Part shown: piece by piece, positions 45,481-53,368 of the stretch
Numbering within the stretch: the first letter of the stretch is position 1
Layout of the letters: each line of letters starts with the position of its first letter
DNA from: CAWEQW01 sp963811365
GTDB lineage: Bacteria; Actinomycetota; Actinomycetes; Propionibacteriales; Nocardioidaceae
DNA: 64,000 nucleotides
Direction of reading: 5' to 3'
NCBI GenBank assembly: GCA_963811365.1
Contig: CAWEQW010000007.1
Span: 186,001 to 250,000, forward strand
Translations under genes and position numbers: made by a program
Notes under the pieces: generated by a model
Told to the model about the DNA's origin: nothing
Databases searched by the model: none
The model's input: only the letters and a program-made list of their open reading frames with translations

Positions 45481-46072
45481 CGCCGCGGGCGTGCAGCCTG
45501 CGGCGCAGCTCGTTGCGCACCGCGGGCCACTCGCTGTCCAGGATCGAGAAGACCACGGTGTCGCGCAGGGAGCCGTCCGGCATCACGACGTGCTGCCGCA
45601 GCACTCCGTCCTGCTTCGCGCCGAGGCGCTCGATCGCCCGCCGCGACTGCAGGTTGAGCCAGTGCGTGCGCAGCTCGACGGCCATGCAGCCGAGCCGGTC
45701 GAAGGCATGCCCGAGCAGCAGCAGCTTGCACTCCGCGTTGACCCCGCTGCGCTGCGCCGACGCGGCGTACCAGGTGTGGCCGATCTCGACCCGTCGGTTC
45801 GACGCGTCGACGTTGCAGAACGTGGTCAGCCCGACCACCCGGCCGCCGTCGACCAGGCGGACGGTGAACGGCATCATCGAGCCGGACTCGCGGCGGCTCA
45901 GGTGCTCGGTGATCGCGGCGCCCATCTGCTCCGGGCGGGGCACCCGGGTGTAGAAGAGGTTCCACAGCTCCCCGTCGGCCGCCGCGGCCGCCAGCTCGTC
46001 GCGGTCGGGCTGCTGGAGCGGCCGCAGCTCGACGAGGCCACCGCGCAGCACGACCGGTTCGACGAAGGTCAC
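45461..46072 (-). CDS. GNAT-family N-acetyltransferase (RimJ/RimL-like)
   Basis: Acetyltransferase of 203 residues. LVELRPLQQPDRDELAAAAADGELWNLFYTRVP is the RimJ/RimL-type N-terminus; FTVRLVDGGRVVGLTTFCNVDASNRRVEIGHTWYAASAQRSGVNAECKLLLLGHAFDRLGCMAVELRT-style central part and the final SRRAIERLGAKQDGVLRQH match the family. It would acetylate a protein N-terminus or small amine. A longer frame exists, but GTG 46072 follows a TAGGAT box by 7 bases. Confidence 0.82.
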   Translation of the reverse strand: MTFVEPVVLRGGLVELRPLQQPDRDELAAAAADGELWNLFYTRVPRPEQMGAAITEHLSRRESGSMMPFTVRLVDGGRVVGLTTFCNVDASNRRVEIGHTWYAASAQRSGVNAECKLLLLGHAFDRLGCMAVELRTHWLNLQSRRAIERLGAKQDGVLRQHVVMPDGSLRDTVVFSILDSEWPAVRNELRRRLHARGVSAPTP

Positions 46073-46079
46073 CCGCGCG

Positions 46080-46085
46080 ATCCTA
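46080..46085 (-). promoter_or_regulatory. -10 box for a leaderless acetyltransferase transcript
   Basis: On the minus strand TAGGAT lies 7 bases before GTG 46072. Confidence 0.55.
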
Positions 46086-46125
46086 GTGACTGGCCGGCTC
46101 CCGTCGACGGTGCGATGCTGGGCCG

Positions 46126-46575
46126 ATGCAGTCGGTCTTCGAGGCGGCCGGAGGCGAGCCCGGCCTGCTCCGGCTCGCGGAGGCGTGGCACGCCCGCGTG
46201 CTCGTCGACGAGGTGGTCGGCCACGCGTTCCAGGGCGGCTTCCGACCCGACCACACCGAGCGGCTCGCGGCGTACTGGGGGGAGGCGCTCGGCGGGCCGC
46301 GGCGCTACTCCGAGCGGTACGGCGACGAGACGGCGGTCGTGCGGCTGCACAGCGGCAACGGACCGCACCCGGAGCTGGACGGCCGGGCGATCGCGTGCTT
46401 CGACGAGGCGATGACCGACGTCGGGCTGCCGGACGGCCGGCTGCGCGACGTGTTGCACGACTACTTCGCCTGGGCCACCACGACGACGATGACGCGCTAC
46501 CACGAGTCGGCCGACGACGTGCCTGCGGGGCTGGCGGTCCCGCACTGGTCGTGGGACGGGCTGCTGCACGCCTGA
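46126..46575 (+). CDS. truncated hemoglobin-like (group II globin) protein
   Basis: Globin-like protein of 149 residues. SVFEAAGGEPGLLRLAEAWHARVLVDEVVGHAF is the truncated-globin N-terminus, AYWGEALGGPRRYSERYGDETAVVRLHSGNG carries the region around the proximal helix, and the C-terminal VPHWSWDGLL holds the conserved Trp. It may bind heme and oxygen or NO. Heme ligation needs checking because a proximal His is not obvious (the L-H-S of RLHSGNG is the best candidate). Confidence 0.72.
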   Translation: MQSVFEAAGGEPGLLRLAEAWHARVLVDEVVGHAFQGGFRPDHTERLAAYWGEALGGPRRYSERYGDETAVVRLHSGNGPHPELDGRAIACFDEAMTDVGLPDGRLRDVLHDYFAWATTTTMTRYHESADDVPAGLAVPHWSWDGLLHA

Positions 46576-46584
46576 GGAGGGCCC

Positions 46585-46959
46585 TCAGCGGTAGCGGAAG
46601 CCGTCCATGAAGCGGCGGAACACCCCGCCCTTGCGGGGCAGCGGCGGCTGCGGCGGGGGAGCGGTGCGGCGCTGCGTCGCGATCGGCTTGTCGTAGTCGG
46701 TGCGCACGATCGCGTCGATGATCTGCTCCTCGCTGAAGCGGTCGGAGCCCTCGATCTCGGGCACGTAGCCGACCAGCATCCCGTTGCGCATCACCTGCGC
46801 CTCGAGGCCGGCCGTGTCGTCGGTGTCCCAGGTGGCCTCGCGACCGTCCGGCAGCCGTACGGAGATCCCGAACTGGTAGACGCCGGGCCGGGCAAGCTCT
46901 GCATCGGTGCCGCGGTCGCGGAGTGCGTCGACGACGCGGCGGGCCTTGTTCTCGTCCAT
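46585..46959 (-). CDS. conserved hypothetical protein
   Basis: Unrecognised protein of 124 residues. The N-terminal part (KARRVVDALRDRGTDAELARPGVYQFGISVRLPDGREATWDTDDTAGLEAQVM) looks like a small alpha/beta domain. The tail is basic and proline-rich and ends RRFMDGFRYR. A TAGGCT on the minus strand lies 9 bases before ATG 46959. It lies 10 bases from the convergent globin-like gene. Confidence 0.6.
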   Translation of the reverse strand: MDENKARRVVDALRDRGTDAELARPGVYQFGISVRLPDGREATWDTDDTAGLEAQVMRNGMLVGYVPEIEGSDRFSEEQIIDAIVRTDYDKPIATQRRTAPPPQPPLPRKGGVFRRFMDGFRYR

Positions 46960-47029
46960 GGTGCCCCGAGCCTAGCCGGGGCGGCGGGTTCCGGTCCGTC
47001 GGTTCACCATGGGATGCAGCCGCAACCGC

Positions 47030-47062
47030 CCCCTCCCACGACGTAGACCTCGTGGGAAGGGG
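47030..47062. repeat. dispersed 33-nt hairpin element, copy 2
   Basis: Second copy of the element at 24783-24815, 30 of 33 bases identical. CCCCTCCCACGA pairs with TCGTGGGAAGGGG. A further CGTCGTGGGAAGG half follows at about 47068-47080. It lies 188 bases before the aldolase start in a 290-base gap that holds nothing else I recognise. Confidence 0.6.
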
Positions 47063-47249
47063 CGTTCCGTCGTGGGAAGGTGTCCCTCCGGACGCCTGGC
47101 AGCGGCGCGAGGCGAGGCGACCCGCAGCCAACCGACACATCGGGACGAACGCCTCTCGAAAATCCCGCCACCGCACGGAAGCCTGGAGCCAGGGACGCGG
47201 GCGGTCTCGCCCCCGATCGTCGCGCTGCGCCGCCGGAGAGGACTCCATC

Positions 47250-48137
47250 ATGAACCACGACATGCTCGCCGAGATCACGACCGGCCCAGGCTTCATCGCC
47301 GCCCTGGACCAGAGCGGCGGGAGTACGCCGAAGGCGCTCCGGCGCTACGGCATCGAGAAGTCGGCGTACGCCGACGAGGCAGGGATGTTCGACCTGATCC
47401 ACGCGATGCGCGCCCGGATCATCACGAGCCCGGCGTTCACCGGGGACCGGATCCTCGCAGCGATCCTCTTCGAGCAGACCATGGACCGGCAGATCGCCGG
47501 GATGGGGTCGGCGGAGTACCTGTGGACCCACAAGCACGTCGTGCCGTTCCTCAAGGTGGACAAGGGACTCGAGCACGAGGAGTACGGCGCCCGGCTGATG
47601 AAGCCGATCCCGCGGCTGGACGCACTCCTGGAACGCGCCCGGGGGCACGGCGTCTTCGGCACCAAGATGCGCTCGGTGGTGCTCACGGCCGACCCGGCAG
47701 GTGTCGAAGCCGTCGTGGCGCAGCAGTTCGCGGTCGCCCGGCAGATCCTCGCGGCGGGCCTGGTGCCGATCATCGAGCCGGAGGTCGACATCCACAGCCC
47801 GGAGAAGTCCGCGACCGAGAAGCTGCTCAAGGACGCCCTGCTGGGGCACCTCGACGGACTGGCCGACGGGCAGGACGTGATGCTCAAGCTGACGCTGCCC
47901 GAGCAGGACGGCTACCACCGTGAGCTGCAGGAGCACCCGCGGGTGCTGCGGGTCGCCGCGCTGTCCGGCGGCTACACCCGCGAGGAAGCCGTCCAGCGCC
48001 TCGCCAGGAACCCCGGCGTGATCGCGAGCTTCTCGCGTGCGCTCACCGAGGGGCTGACCGCCCGGCTGAGCGACGACGAGTTCGACGCAGCCCTGGACGC
48101 CTCCATCGCCGCGATCTTCGCCGCGTCGTCGACCTGA
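47250..48137 (+). CDS. fructose-bisphosphate aldolase, class I
   Basis: Aldolase of 295 residues cleaving fructose-1,6-bisphosphate to dihydroxyacetone phosphate and glyceraldehyde-3-phosphate. ALDQSGGSTPKALRRYG is the N-terminal signature. HVVPFLKVDKGLE, FGTKMRSV and LVPIIEPEVDI mark barrel strands, and VMLKLTLPEQD carries the likely Schiff-base Lys. It matches the short bacterial class I form. ATG 47250 follows GGAGAGGA. The metal-dependent class II enzyme is common in actinobacteria, so this may be an additional isozyme. Confidence 0.88.
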   Translation: MNHDMLAEITTGPGFIAALDQSGGSTPKALRRYGIEKSAYADEAGMFDLIHAMRARIITSPAFTGDRILAAILFEQTMDRQIAGMGSAEYLWTHKHVVPFLKVDKGLEHEEYGARLMKPIPRLDALLERARGHGVFGTKMRSVVLTADPAGVEAVVAQQFAVARQILAAGLVPIIEPEVDIHSPEKSATEKLLKDALLGHLDGLADGQDVMLKLTLPEQDGYHRELQEHPRVLRVAALSGGYTREEAVQRLARNPGVIASFSRALTEGLTARLSDDEFDAALDASIAAIFAASST

Positions 48138-48260
48138 ACCGGGCCGGGCGGACCGTGCGGCGGGCAAGCGGTTCACGAGGGCCCTGCGCGAGGGGACGTC
48201 GGCTGCCACAGCACGCCGACGGACCTCTGGCGCAGCTCCCCGGGCGTGCCGCGGTCGTCG

Positions 48261-48620
48261 TCACCGGCTCCGGGGTTGCGGCTTGAACCGGCGAACCTCC
48301 TGCGGCCAGCCGCACGCCTCGGCGACCTTGCCGGCCCACATCCGGGCGGCATCCTCGTCGTCGACGTCCACCACGGTGAGCCCGCCGAGGTACTCCTTGG
48401 TCTCGACGAACGGCCCGTCGGTGAAGGTCAACGTGCCGCTGGTGGGGTCCGCGCTGAAGGCCGTGGCGACCTCCTCGTCCAGCCCACCGGCGAACACGAG
48501 CACGCCCGCAGCCTTCATCTCGTTCACGACCGCCATGGCGAGCGGCCCGCGCCCGCGGAACCAGTCCTCGGTGTGGTCGCCCACCCACTGCTGGTTGAAG
48601 AAGATGAGGTACTCGGTCAT
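48261..48620 (-). CDS. YCII-related domain protein (DGPF family)
   Basis: Small dimeric-barrel protein of 119 residues. MTEYLIFFNQQWVGDHTEDWF is the usual N-terminus, LTFTDGPFVETKEYLGGLTVVDVDDEDAARMWAGKVAEA the family core with DGPF. Such proteins often sit with sigma factors; none is adjacent. Role unknown. ATG 48620 follows AGGGGCAGAC; 17 upstream residues of the longer frame are not conserved-looking. Confidence 0.8.
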   Translation of the reverse strand: MTEYLIFFNQQWVGDHTEDWFRGRGPLAMAVVNEMKAAGVLVFAGGLDEEVATAFSADPTSGTLTFTDGPFVETKEYLGGLTVVDVDDEDAARMWAGKVAEACGWPQEVRRFKPQPRSR

Positions 48621-48698
48621 GTCTGCCCCTGTCTCGGTCGCGGACCCGGTGCCCGCCTCAACCTGTTCCACGAACCGCCGCCGGCGGATCCGACATCC

Positions 48699-49346
48699 CT
48701 AGGCGGGGAACCTCACCCCGGTCGCGCTGTGGCAGCGGTAGCCGTACGGGTTCTTCGCCAGGTACTGCTGGTGGTGGTCCTCGGCGTAGTAGTAGGTCGG
48801 CGCCGGCTTGACCTCCGTGGTGATCGGGCCGTACCCGCGCTTGGCGAGCTCCGGCTCGTACGCCGCACGCAGCTCCTCCGCGGTCTCCGCCTGCTCGGAG
48901 GTCAGGGTGTAGACCGCCGACCGGTACTGCGTCCCGATGTCGTTGCCCTGGCGCATCCCCTGCGTCGGGTCGTGGAACTCGAAGAACGCCTTCACGAGCT
49001 CGGCGTACGACACGACGCCGGGGTCGTAGACCACCCGGACCGCCTCGGTGTGCCCGGTGCGACCCGAGCAGACCTCCTCGTACGACGGGTGCGGCGTGCT
49101 GCCGCCGGCGTACCCGACGGAGGTGGACCACACGCCCGGCATCCGCCAGTAGATCTCCTCCGCGCCCCAGAAGCACCCGAGGCCGAACACCGCGACCTCG
49201 TGGCCCGCGGGGATGTTGGTCTCGTCGGTCTCGACCGGGGTCCCCAGCACGACGTGCGTGTCGGCGAGGGTGAACCACCGCTCGGCGTGGCCGGACAGCG
49301 CCTGCTCGGGGGTGGGCAGCTCCAGCTTGTGGCGGTTGAACAGCAC
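48699..49346 (-). CDS. msrA: peptide methionine (S)-S-oxide reductase MsrA
   Basis: MsrA of 215 residues reduces methionine-S-sulfoxide in proteins. EVAVFGLGCFWGAEEIYWRMPGVWSTSVGYAGG contains the catalytic Cys in GCFWG. HTEAVRVVYDPGVVSYAELVKAFFEFHDPTQGMRQGNDIGTQYRSAVY is fully typical. The about 50-residue N-terminal extension (KLELPTPEQALSGHAERWF) is common in actinobacteria. GGAGGAG-like sequence precedes ATG 49346. Divergent from the cystathionine gamma-synthase gene. Confidence 0.95.
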   Translation of the reverse strand: MLFNRHKLELPTPEQALSGHAERWFTLADTHVVLGTPVETDETNIPAGHEVAVFGLGCFWGAEEIYWRMPGVWSTSVGYAGGSTPHPSYEEVCSGRTGHTEAVRVVYDPGVVSYAELVKAFFEFHDPTQGMRQGNDIGTQYRSAVYTLTSEQAETAEELRAAYEPELAKRGYGPITTEVKPAPTYYYAEDHHQQYLAKNPYGYRCHSATGVRFPA

Positions 49347-49426
49347 GGCTCTCCTCCGGGTCGATGGGCAGGATCTCGCACAGGCTCCAACGCACCACCG
49401 GCCCGGATCCTTCCCGCGCCGGGGGA

Positions 49427-49432
49427 TACCCT
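49427..49432 (+). promoter_or_regulatory. -10 box for a leaderless metB transcript
   Basis: TACCCT, then 6 bases, then ATG 49439. No Shine-Dalgarno sequence precedes the start. Confidence 0.6.
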
Positions 49433-49438
49433 CGCCGG

Positions 49439-50596
49439 ATGAGCGAGCAGACCCAGAAGGCAGGCTTCGAGACGCGGCTGATCCACGCCGGGTACGAGCC
49501 GGACGCCGCCACCGGTGCGGTGATCCCGCCGATCTACGCGACCAGTACCTACAAGCAGGACGGCGTCGGCGGTCTGCGCGGTGGCTACGAGTACTCCCGC
49601 TCCGCCAACCCGACCCGGACCGCGCTCGAGGGCTGCATGGCGGCGCTCGAGCAGGGTGAGCGCGGGTTCGCGTTCGCGAGCGGGCTGGCCGCCGAGGACA
49701 CCCTGCTGCGGACCCTCTGCGTGCCCGGCGACCACGTGGTGATCCCGAACGACGCGTACGGCGGCACGTGGCGGCTCTTCGCCAAGGTGGAGGCGTCGTG
49801 GGGCATCGGCTACACCCACGCGCCGGTGTCCGACGTCGACGCGGTGCGCGCGGCGATCCGGCCGGGCGAGACCAGGATCGTCTGGGTGGAGACGCCCACC
49901 AACCCCTGGCTGAACGTCGGCGACATCGCGGCGCTCGCCGCAGTGGCGCACGGCGCCGGCGCGTTGCTGGTCGTGGACAACACCTTCGCCTCGCCCTACC
50001 TCCAGCAGCCGCTCACCCTCGGCGCCGACATCGTCGTGCACTCGACCACCAAGTACTGCGGCGGCCACTCCGACGTCGTCGGCGGCGCCCTGGTCGTGCG
50101 CGACCACGAGGTCGCCGAGCGGATCGCCTTCCACCAGAACTCCATCGGCGCGGTGGCCGGACCGTTCGACTCGTGGCTGGTGCTGCGCGGGCTCAGGACG
50201 CTGGCCGTCCGGATGGACCGGCACTGCGACAACGCCGAGAAGGTCGTGGAGTTCCTGCAGGGCCACGCCAAGGTCGCCGAGGTCGTCTATCCCGGCCTCG
50301 AGGGGCATCCGGGACACGCGCTGGCCTCCCGGCAGATGAAGCGGTACGGCGGCATGGTGTCGTTCCGCGTCGCCGGTGGCGAGCAGCACGCGCTCGACGC
50401 CTGCACACGGGCCGAGGTCTTCACGCTCGGGGAGTCCCTCGGCGGCGTCGAGTCGCTGATCGAGCTGCCCGGGCGGATGACCCACGCGTCGGTGGCCGGC
50501 ACGGAGCTCGAGGTCCCCGCGGACCTGATCCGGCTGAGCGTCGGCATCGAGAGCGCCGACGACCTGCTCGCCGACCTCGACCGGGCGCTGGGCTAG
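49439..50596 (+). CDS. metB: cystathionine gamma-synthase
   Basis: PLP enzyme of 385 residues of the Cys/Met metabolism family. GFETRLIHAGYEPD and IPPIYATSTYKQDGVGG open it, YEYSRSANPTRTALEGCMAALE binds PLP phosphate, WVETPTNPWLNVGDI and VHSTTKYCGGHSDVVGG carry the PLP lysine, and ESLGGVESLIELPGRMTHASV is typical of gamma-synthases. It makes cystathionine from activated homoserine and cysteine; gamma-lyase activity is the alternative. Together with cbs it forms the cystathionine pathway in this window. Confidence 0.9.
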   Translation: MSEQTQKAGFETRLIHAGYEPDAATGAVIPPIYATSTYKQDGVGGLRGGYEYSRSANPTRTALEGCMAALEQGERGFAFASGLAAEDTLLRTLCVPGDHVVIPNDAYGGTWRLFAKVEASWGIGYTHAPVSDVDAVRAAIRPGETRIVWVETPTNPWLNVGDIAALAAVAHGAGALLVVDNTFASPYLQQPLTLGADIVVHSTTKYCGGHSDVVGGALVVRDHEVAERIAFHQNSIGAVAGPFDSWLVLRGLRTLAVRMDRHCDNAEKVVEFLQGHAKVAEVVYPGLEGHPGHALASRQMKRYGGMVSFRVAGGEQHALDACTRAEVFTLGESLGGVESLIELPGRMTHASVAGTELEVPADLIRLSVGIESADDLLADLDRALG

Positions 50597-50600
50597 CCGG

Positions 50601-52001
50601 GTGGACGCGGCGCCGCCGGCGGGGGACCCGGGCGTGGTCGCCTGCGTCGACTTCGGCTCGACGTTCACCAAGGCCGCGCTCGTCGACGTGGTGGCGGGCC
50701 GGCTGCTCGCCACGGCGGACCACCGCACGACCGTCGACACGGACGTGCTGGACGGCTGGGACGCCTGTCGCAGGGAGCTTGCCGCAGCGGACCCGCGCGC
50801 CGTGCACGCCCCGGTGCTGGCCTGCTCGTCGGCCGGAGGCGGCCTGCGGATCGGCGTGGTCGGCAACGAGGAGCTGGTCACGGCCGAGGCGGGCCGCCGG
50901 GTGGCGCTGTCGAGCGGTGGCCGGGTCGTGCACGTCGCAGCCGGTGGGCTCGGCGCCGAAGGGCTGCGCGCGCTGCGCGACAGCCGCCCCGACGTGGTGC
51001 TGCTGGTGGGCGGCACGGACGGCGGCAACGCCGAGGTGCTGCTGTCGTGCGCCCGGTCGCTGGCCGAGGCCCGGTGGAGCGGGGCGGTGGTGGTGGCCGG
51101 CAACGTCGAGGCGGCCGAGGAGGTCGGGCGGCTGCTGGACTCCGCGGGGACGCCGTACGTCGTCGCGGACAACGTCGTGCCGCGCATCGGCGTCCTGGCT
51201 CCCGAGTCGGCGCGGGCGGCGATCCGCGCGATGTTCCTGCGCCACGTGATCGGCGGCAAGCATCTGTCCGCGCGGGCCGACTTCGCCGCGATGGTCCGGG
51301 GCGCCACCCCCGACGTCGTGCTGCGCGCCGTCGAGCTGCTGGCCCGCGGCCTCGACGAGGCCCGCCCCGGGGCCGGCGACGTGGTGGTGGTCGACGTGGG
51401 CGGCGCGACGACCGACGTGCACTCGGTCGTGGAGCTCGACGCCGAGGAGGCCGAGCTGTCGCGGGAGGTGGTCGCGACGGTTCCGGTGACCCGCACCGTC
51501 GAGGGTGACCTCGGGATGCGGTGGAGCGCGCCGTCGACCGTCGAGGCCGGGATCGCCGGCGGCATGGTGACCGGTGACGCCGACCAGCTGCTCGCAGCGG
51601 CCCGGCAGCGGCAGGACGACCCGGCGTGGCTGCCCTCCGACGAGGCCGACCGGGCGCAGGAGGAGGAGATCGCCTCGCTCGCCATCGGCCTGGGCCTGCG
51701 CCGTCACGCGGGACGGTCGAAGGTGGTGCTGGACGGGTCCGGCGGCCGGGTGGTCGAGCGCAGCGGCAAGGACCTGCGCGAGGTCGACGTGCTCGTCGGC
51801 TCGGGCGGCGTGATCCGGCACGGCGGCGGTGCGGACCTGCTGCGCCGTCACGTCCAGGACGCGACGGACGCCTGGCAGCTCCCCGAGCATGCCCGGCTGG
51901 TGGTCGACCGGCGCTACGTGCTGGCGGCTGCCGGGCTGCTCGCCGAGGCGCACCCGCAGGCGGCGTACGCACTTCTCCAGGAGCTCGTCCACAGCTCCTG
52001 A
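50601..52001 (+). CDS. MutL-like protein (glutamate mutase L family)
   Basis: ASKHA-fold protein of 466 residues resembling MutL, which accompanies adenosylcobalamin-dependent glutamate mutase. VACVDFGSTFTKAALVDVVAGRLL is the phosphate-1 motif, LACSSAGGGLRIGVVG, DVVLLVGGTDGGNAEVLL and VVVVDVGGATTDVHSVVE (phosphate-2) follow, and VVLVGSGGVIRH-like sequence closes it. It starts 4 bases after metB, so they are probably cotranscribed. No glutamate mutase E or S subunit is near, so its partner is unknown. Confidence 0.8.
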   Translation: MDAAPPAGDPGVVACVDFGSTFTKAALVDVVAGRLLATADHRTTVDTDVLDGWDACRRELAAADPRAVHAPVLACSSAGGGLRIGVVGNEELVTAEAGRRVALSSGGRVVHVAAGGLGAEGLRALRDSRPDVVLLVGGTDGGNAEVLLSCARSLAEARWSGAVVVAGNVEAAEEVGRLLDSAGTPYVVADNVVPRIGVLAPESARAAIRAMFLRHVIGGKHLSARADFAAMVRGATPDVVLRAVELLARGLDEARPGAGDVVVVDVGGATTDVHSVVELDAEEAELSREVVATVPVTRTVEGDLGMRWSAPSTVEAGIAGGMVTGDADQLLAAARQRQDDPAWLPSDEADRAQEEEIASLAIGLGLRRHAGRSKVVLDGSGGRVVERSGKDLREVDVLVGSGGVIRHGGGADLLRRHVQDATDAWQLPEHARLVVDRRYVLAAAGLLAEAHPQAAYALLQELVHSS

Positions 52002-52035
52002 GCTCGTCCGGCACGGAACCGGGGGGCCCAGCGCA

Positions 52036-52041
52036 TAGCCT
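52036..52041 (+). promoter_or_regulatory. -10 box for a leaderless AI-2E-family transcript
   Basis: TAGCCT, then 7 bases, then ATG 52049. Confidence 0.55.
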
Positions 52042-52048
52042 GTGCTCC

Positions 52049-53344
52049 ATGGGTGAGGGCAACCGGATCTCCGGCAGCATGCGGCGGCTGCGTGACAACC
52101 AGCGCCGCCGTGCGCAGGACCGCTTCGCCGCGCGAGCCGCCCAGGTGGCGCAGGTGTGGTCCGAGAGCCGCGCGGAGCGGCAGCCGGACCCGGTGCCCGT
52201 GGTGCTCACCGGGGAGTCGAACTTCGAGCCGGCCAAGGTCCCGCACGGCGTCGACACCGCCGCGGCCTGGGCCTGGCGGGCGATCGTCATCGGCGCCGCC
52301 GGCTACTTCGTCCTGGTGCTGCTCAAGCGCTTCGAGGTGGTGGTGCTGCCGCTGGTGATCGCGGTGCTCCTCGCCGCGCTGGTGGTCCCGCTGGTCGACC
52401 GGCTGCAGCGGCTGCGGTTTCCCCGGGGTCTGGCGGCCCTGCTCGTGGTGATCGCCACGCTCGCGCTGATCGCCCTGCTGCTCGGCTTCGCGGGGCAGCA
52501 GATCTCCTCCGGCGCGCAGGACCTCGCCCGGCAGACCGTCAAGGGACTCGAGCAGATCCGGGTCTGGCTCAAGACCGGTCCCCTGCACGTGAGCGACAAC
52601 CAGATCAACACCGCGATCAGGCAGATCCAGGACGCGGTGACGAGCTCGGGCAACACCCAGGCGCTCAAGCGGGTCACCGAGGTCGGCACGGCGCTCGGCC
52701 ATCTCCTGGCCGGCTTCTTCATCGTGCTGTTCGCGACCTACTTCTTCCTCGCCGACGGGGACAGGATCTGGGGCTGGGTGGTGCGGCTGTTCCCGCGGGC
52801 GTCGCGGGCGCGGACCGACTCCTCCGGCCGGGTCGCGTGGACCTCGCTCACCGCGTTCGTCCGGGCGACCGTCCTGGTCGCCTTCACCGACGCCCTCGGC
52901 GTGATGCTGGTGGCCGCGATCCTCAAGGTGCCGTTCGTCTTCGCCATCGGTGTCCTGGTGTTCATCGGCGCCTTCATCCCGCTGGTCGGCGCGACGCTCT
53001 CCGGGAGCGTCGCGGTCCTCGTCGCGCTGGTGGCGCACGGGCCACTGGTGGCGCTCCTGATGCTCGGCGGCGTGATCCTGGTCCAGCAGCTCGAGGCCCA
53101 CGTGCTGCAGCCCTTCCTGATGGGCCGGATGGTGGCGCTGCACCCGCTCGGGGTGATCGTCGCCATCGCCTGCGGCGTGCTCGTGGCCGGCATCCCGGGC
53201 GCGCTGGTCGCCGTGCCCCTGGTCGCCGCGCTCAACGCCGTGGTGCTGCACCTCGCCGACGAGGCCGGGAAGTCGGCGGCCGTCGAGGCGTTGCAGGGCC
53301 CCGAGCGGTCCGCGGAGGGACCACCCGGGGCCGAGCCCTCCTGA
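52049..53344 (+). CDS. AI-2E family transporter (PerM/YdiK-like membrane protein)
   Basis: Polytopic membrane protein of 431 residues. A soluble N-terminus (about 1-75) precedes hydrophobic segments at about 80-145, a loop (ISSGAQDLARQTVKGLEQIRVWL), and a second membrane bundle (LLAGFFIVLFATYFFLADGDRIW, VFIGAFIPLVGATLSG, GGVILVQQLEAHVLQPFLMGRMVALHPLGVIVAIACG). The last motif is the family signature. Members export small molecules or sodium; the autoinducer name is historical. Acidic C-terminal tail. Confidence 0.88.
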   Translation: MGEGNRISGSMRRLRDNQRRRAQDRFAARAAQVAQVWSESRAERQPDPVPVVLTGESNFEPAKVPHGVDTAAAWAWRAIVIGAAGYFVLVLLKRFEVVVLPLVIAVLLAALVVPLVDRLQRLRFPRGLAALLVVIATLALIALLLGFAGQQISSGAQDLARQTVKGLEQIRVWLKTGPLHVSDNQINTAIRQIQDAVTSSGNTQALKRVTEVGTALGHLLAGFFIVLFATYFFLADGDRIWGWVVRLFPRASRARTDSSGRVAWTSLTAFVRATVLVAFTDALGVMLVAAILKVPFVFAIGVLVFIGAFIPLVGATLSGSVAVLVALVAHGPLVALLMLGGVILVQQLEAHVLQPFLMGRMVALHPLGVIVAIACGVLVAGIPGALVAVPLVAALNAVVLHLADEAGKSAAVEALQGPERSAEGPPGAEPS

Positions 53345-53368
53345 GCGGGGGATCGAGCCGGGCCGCCG

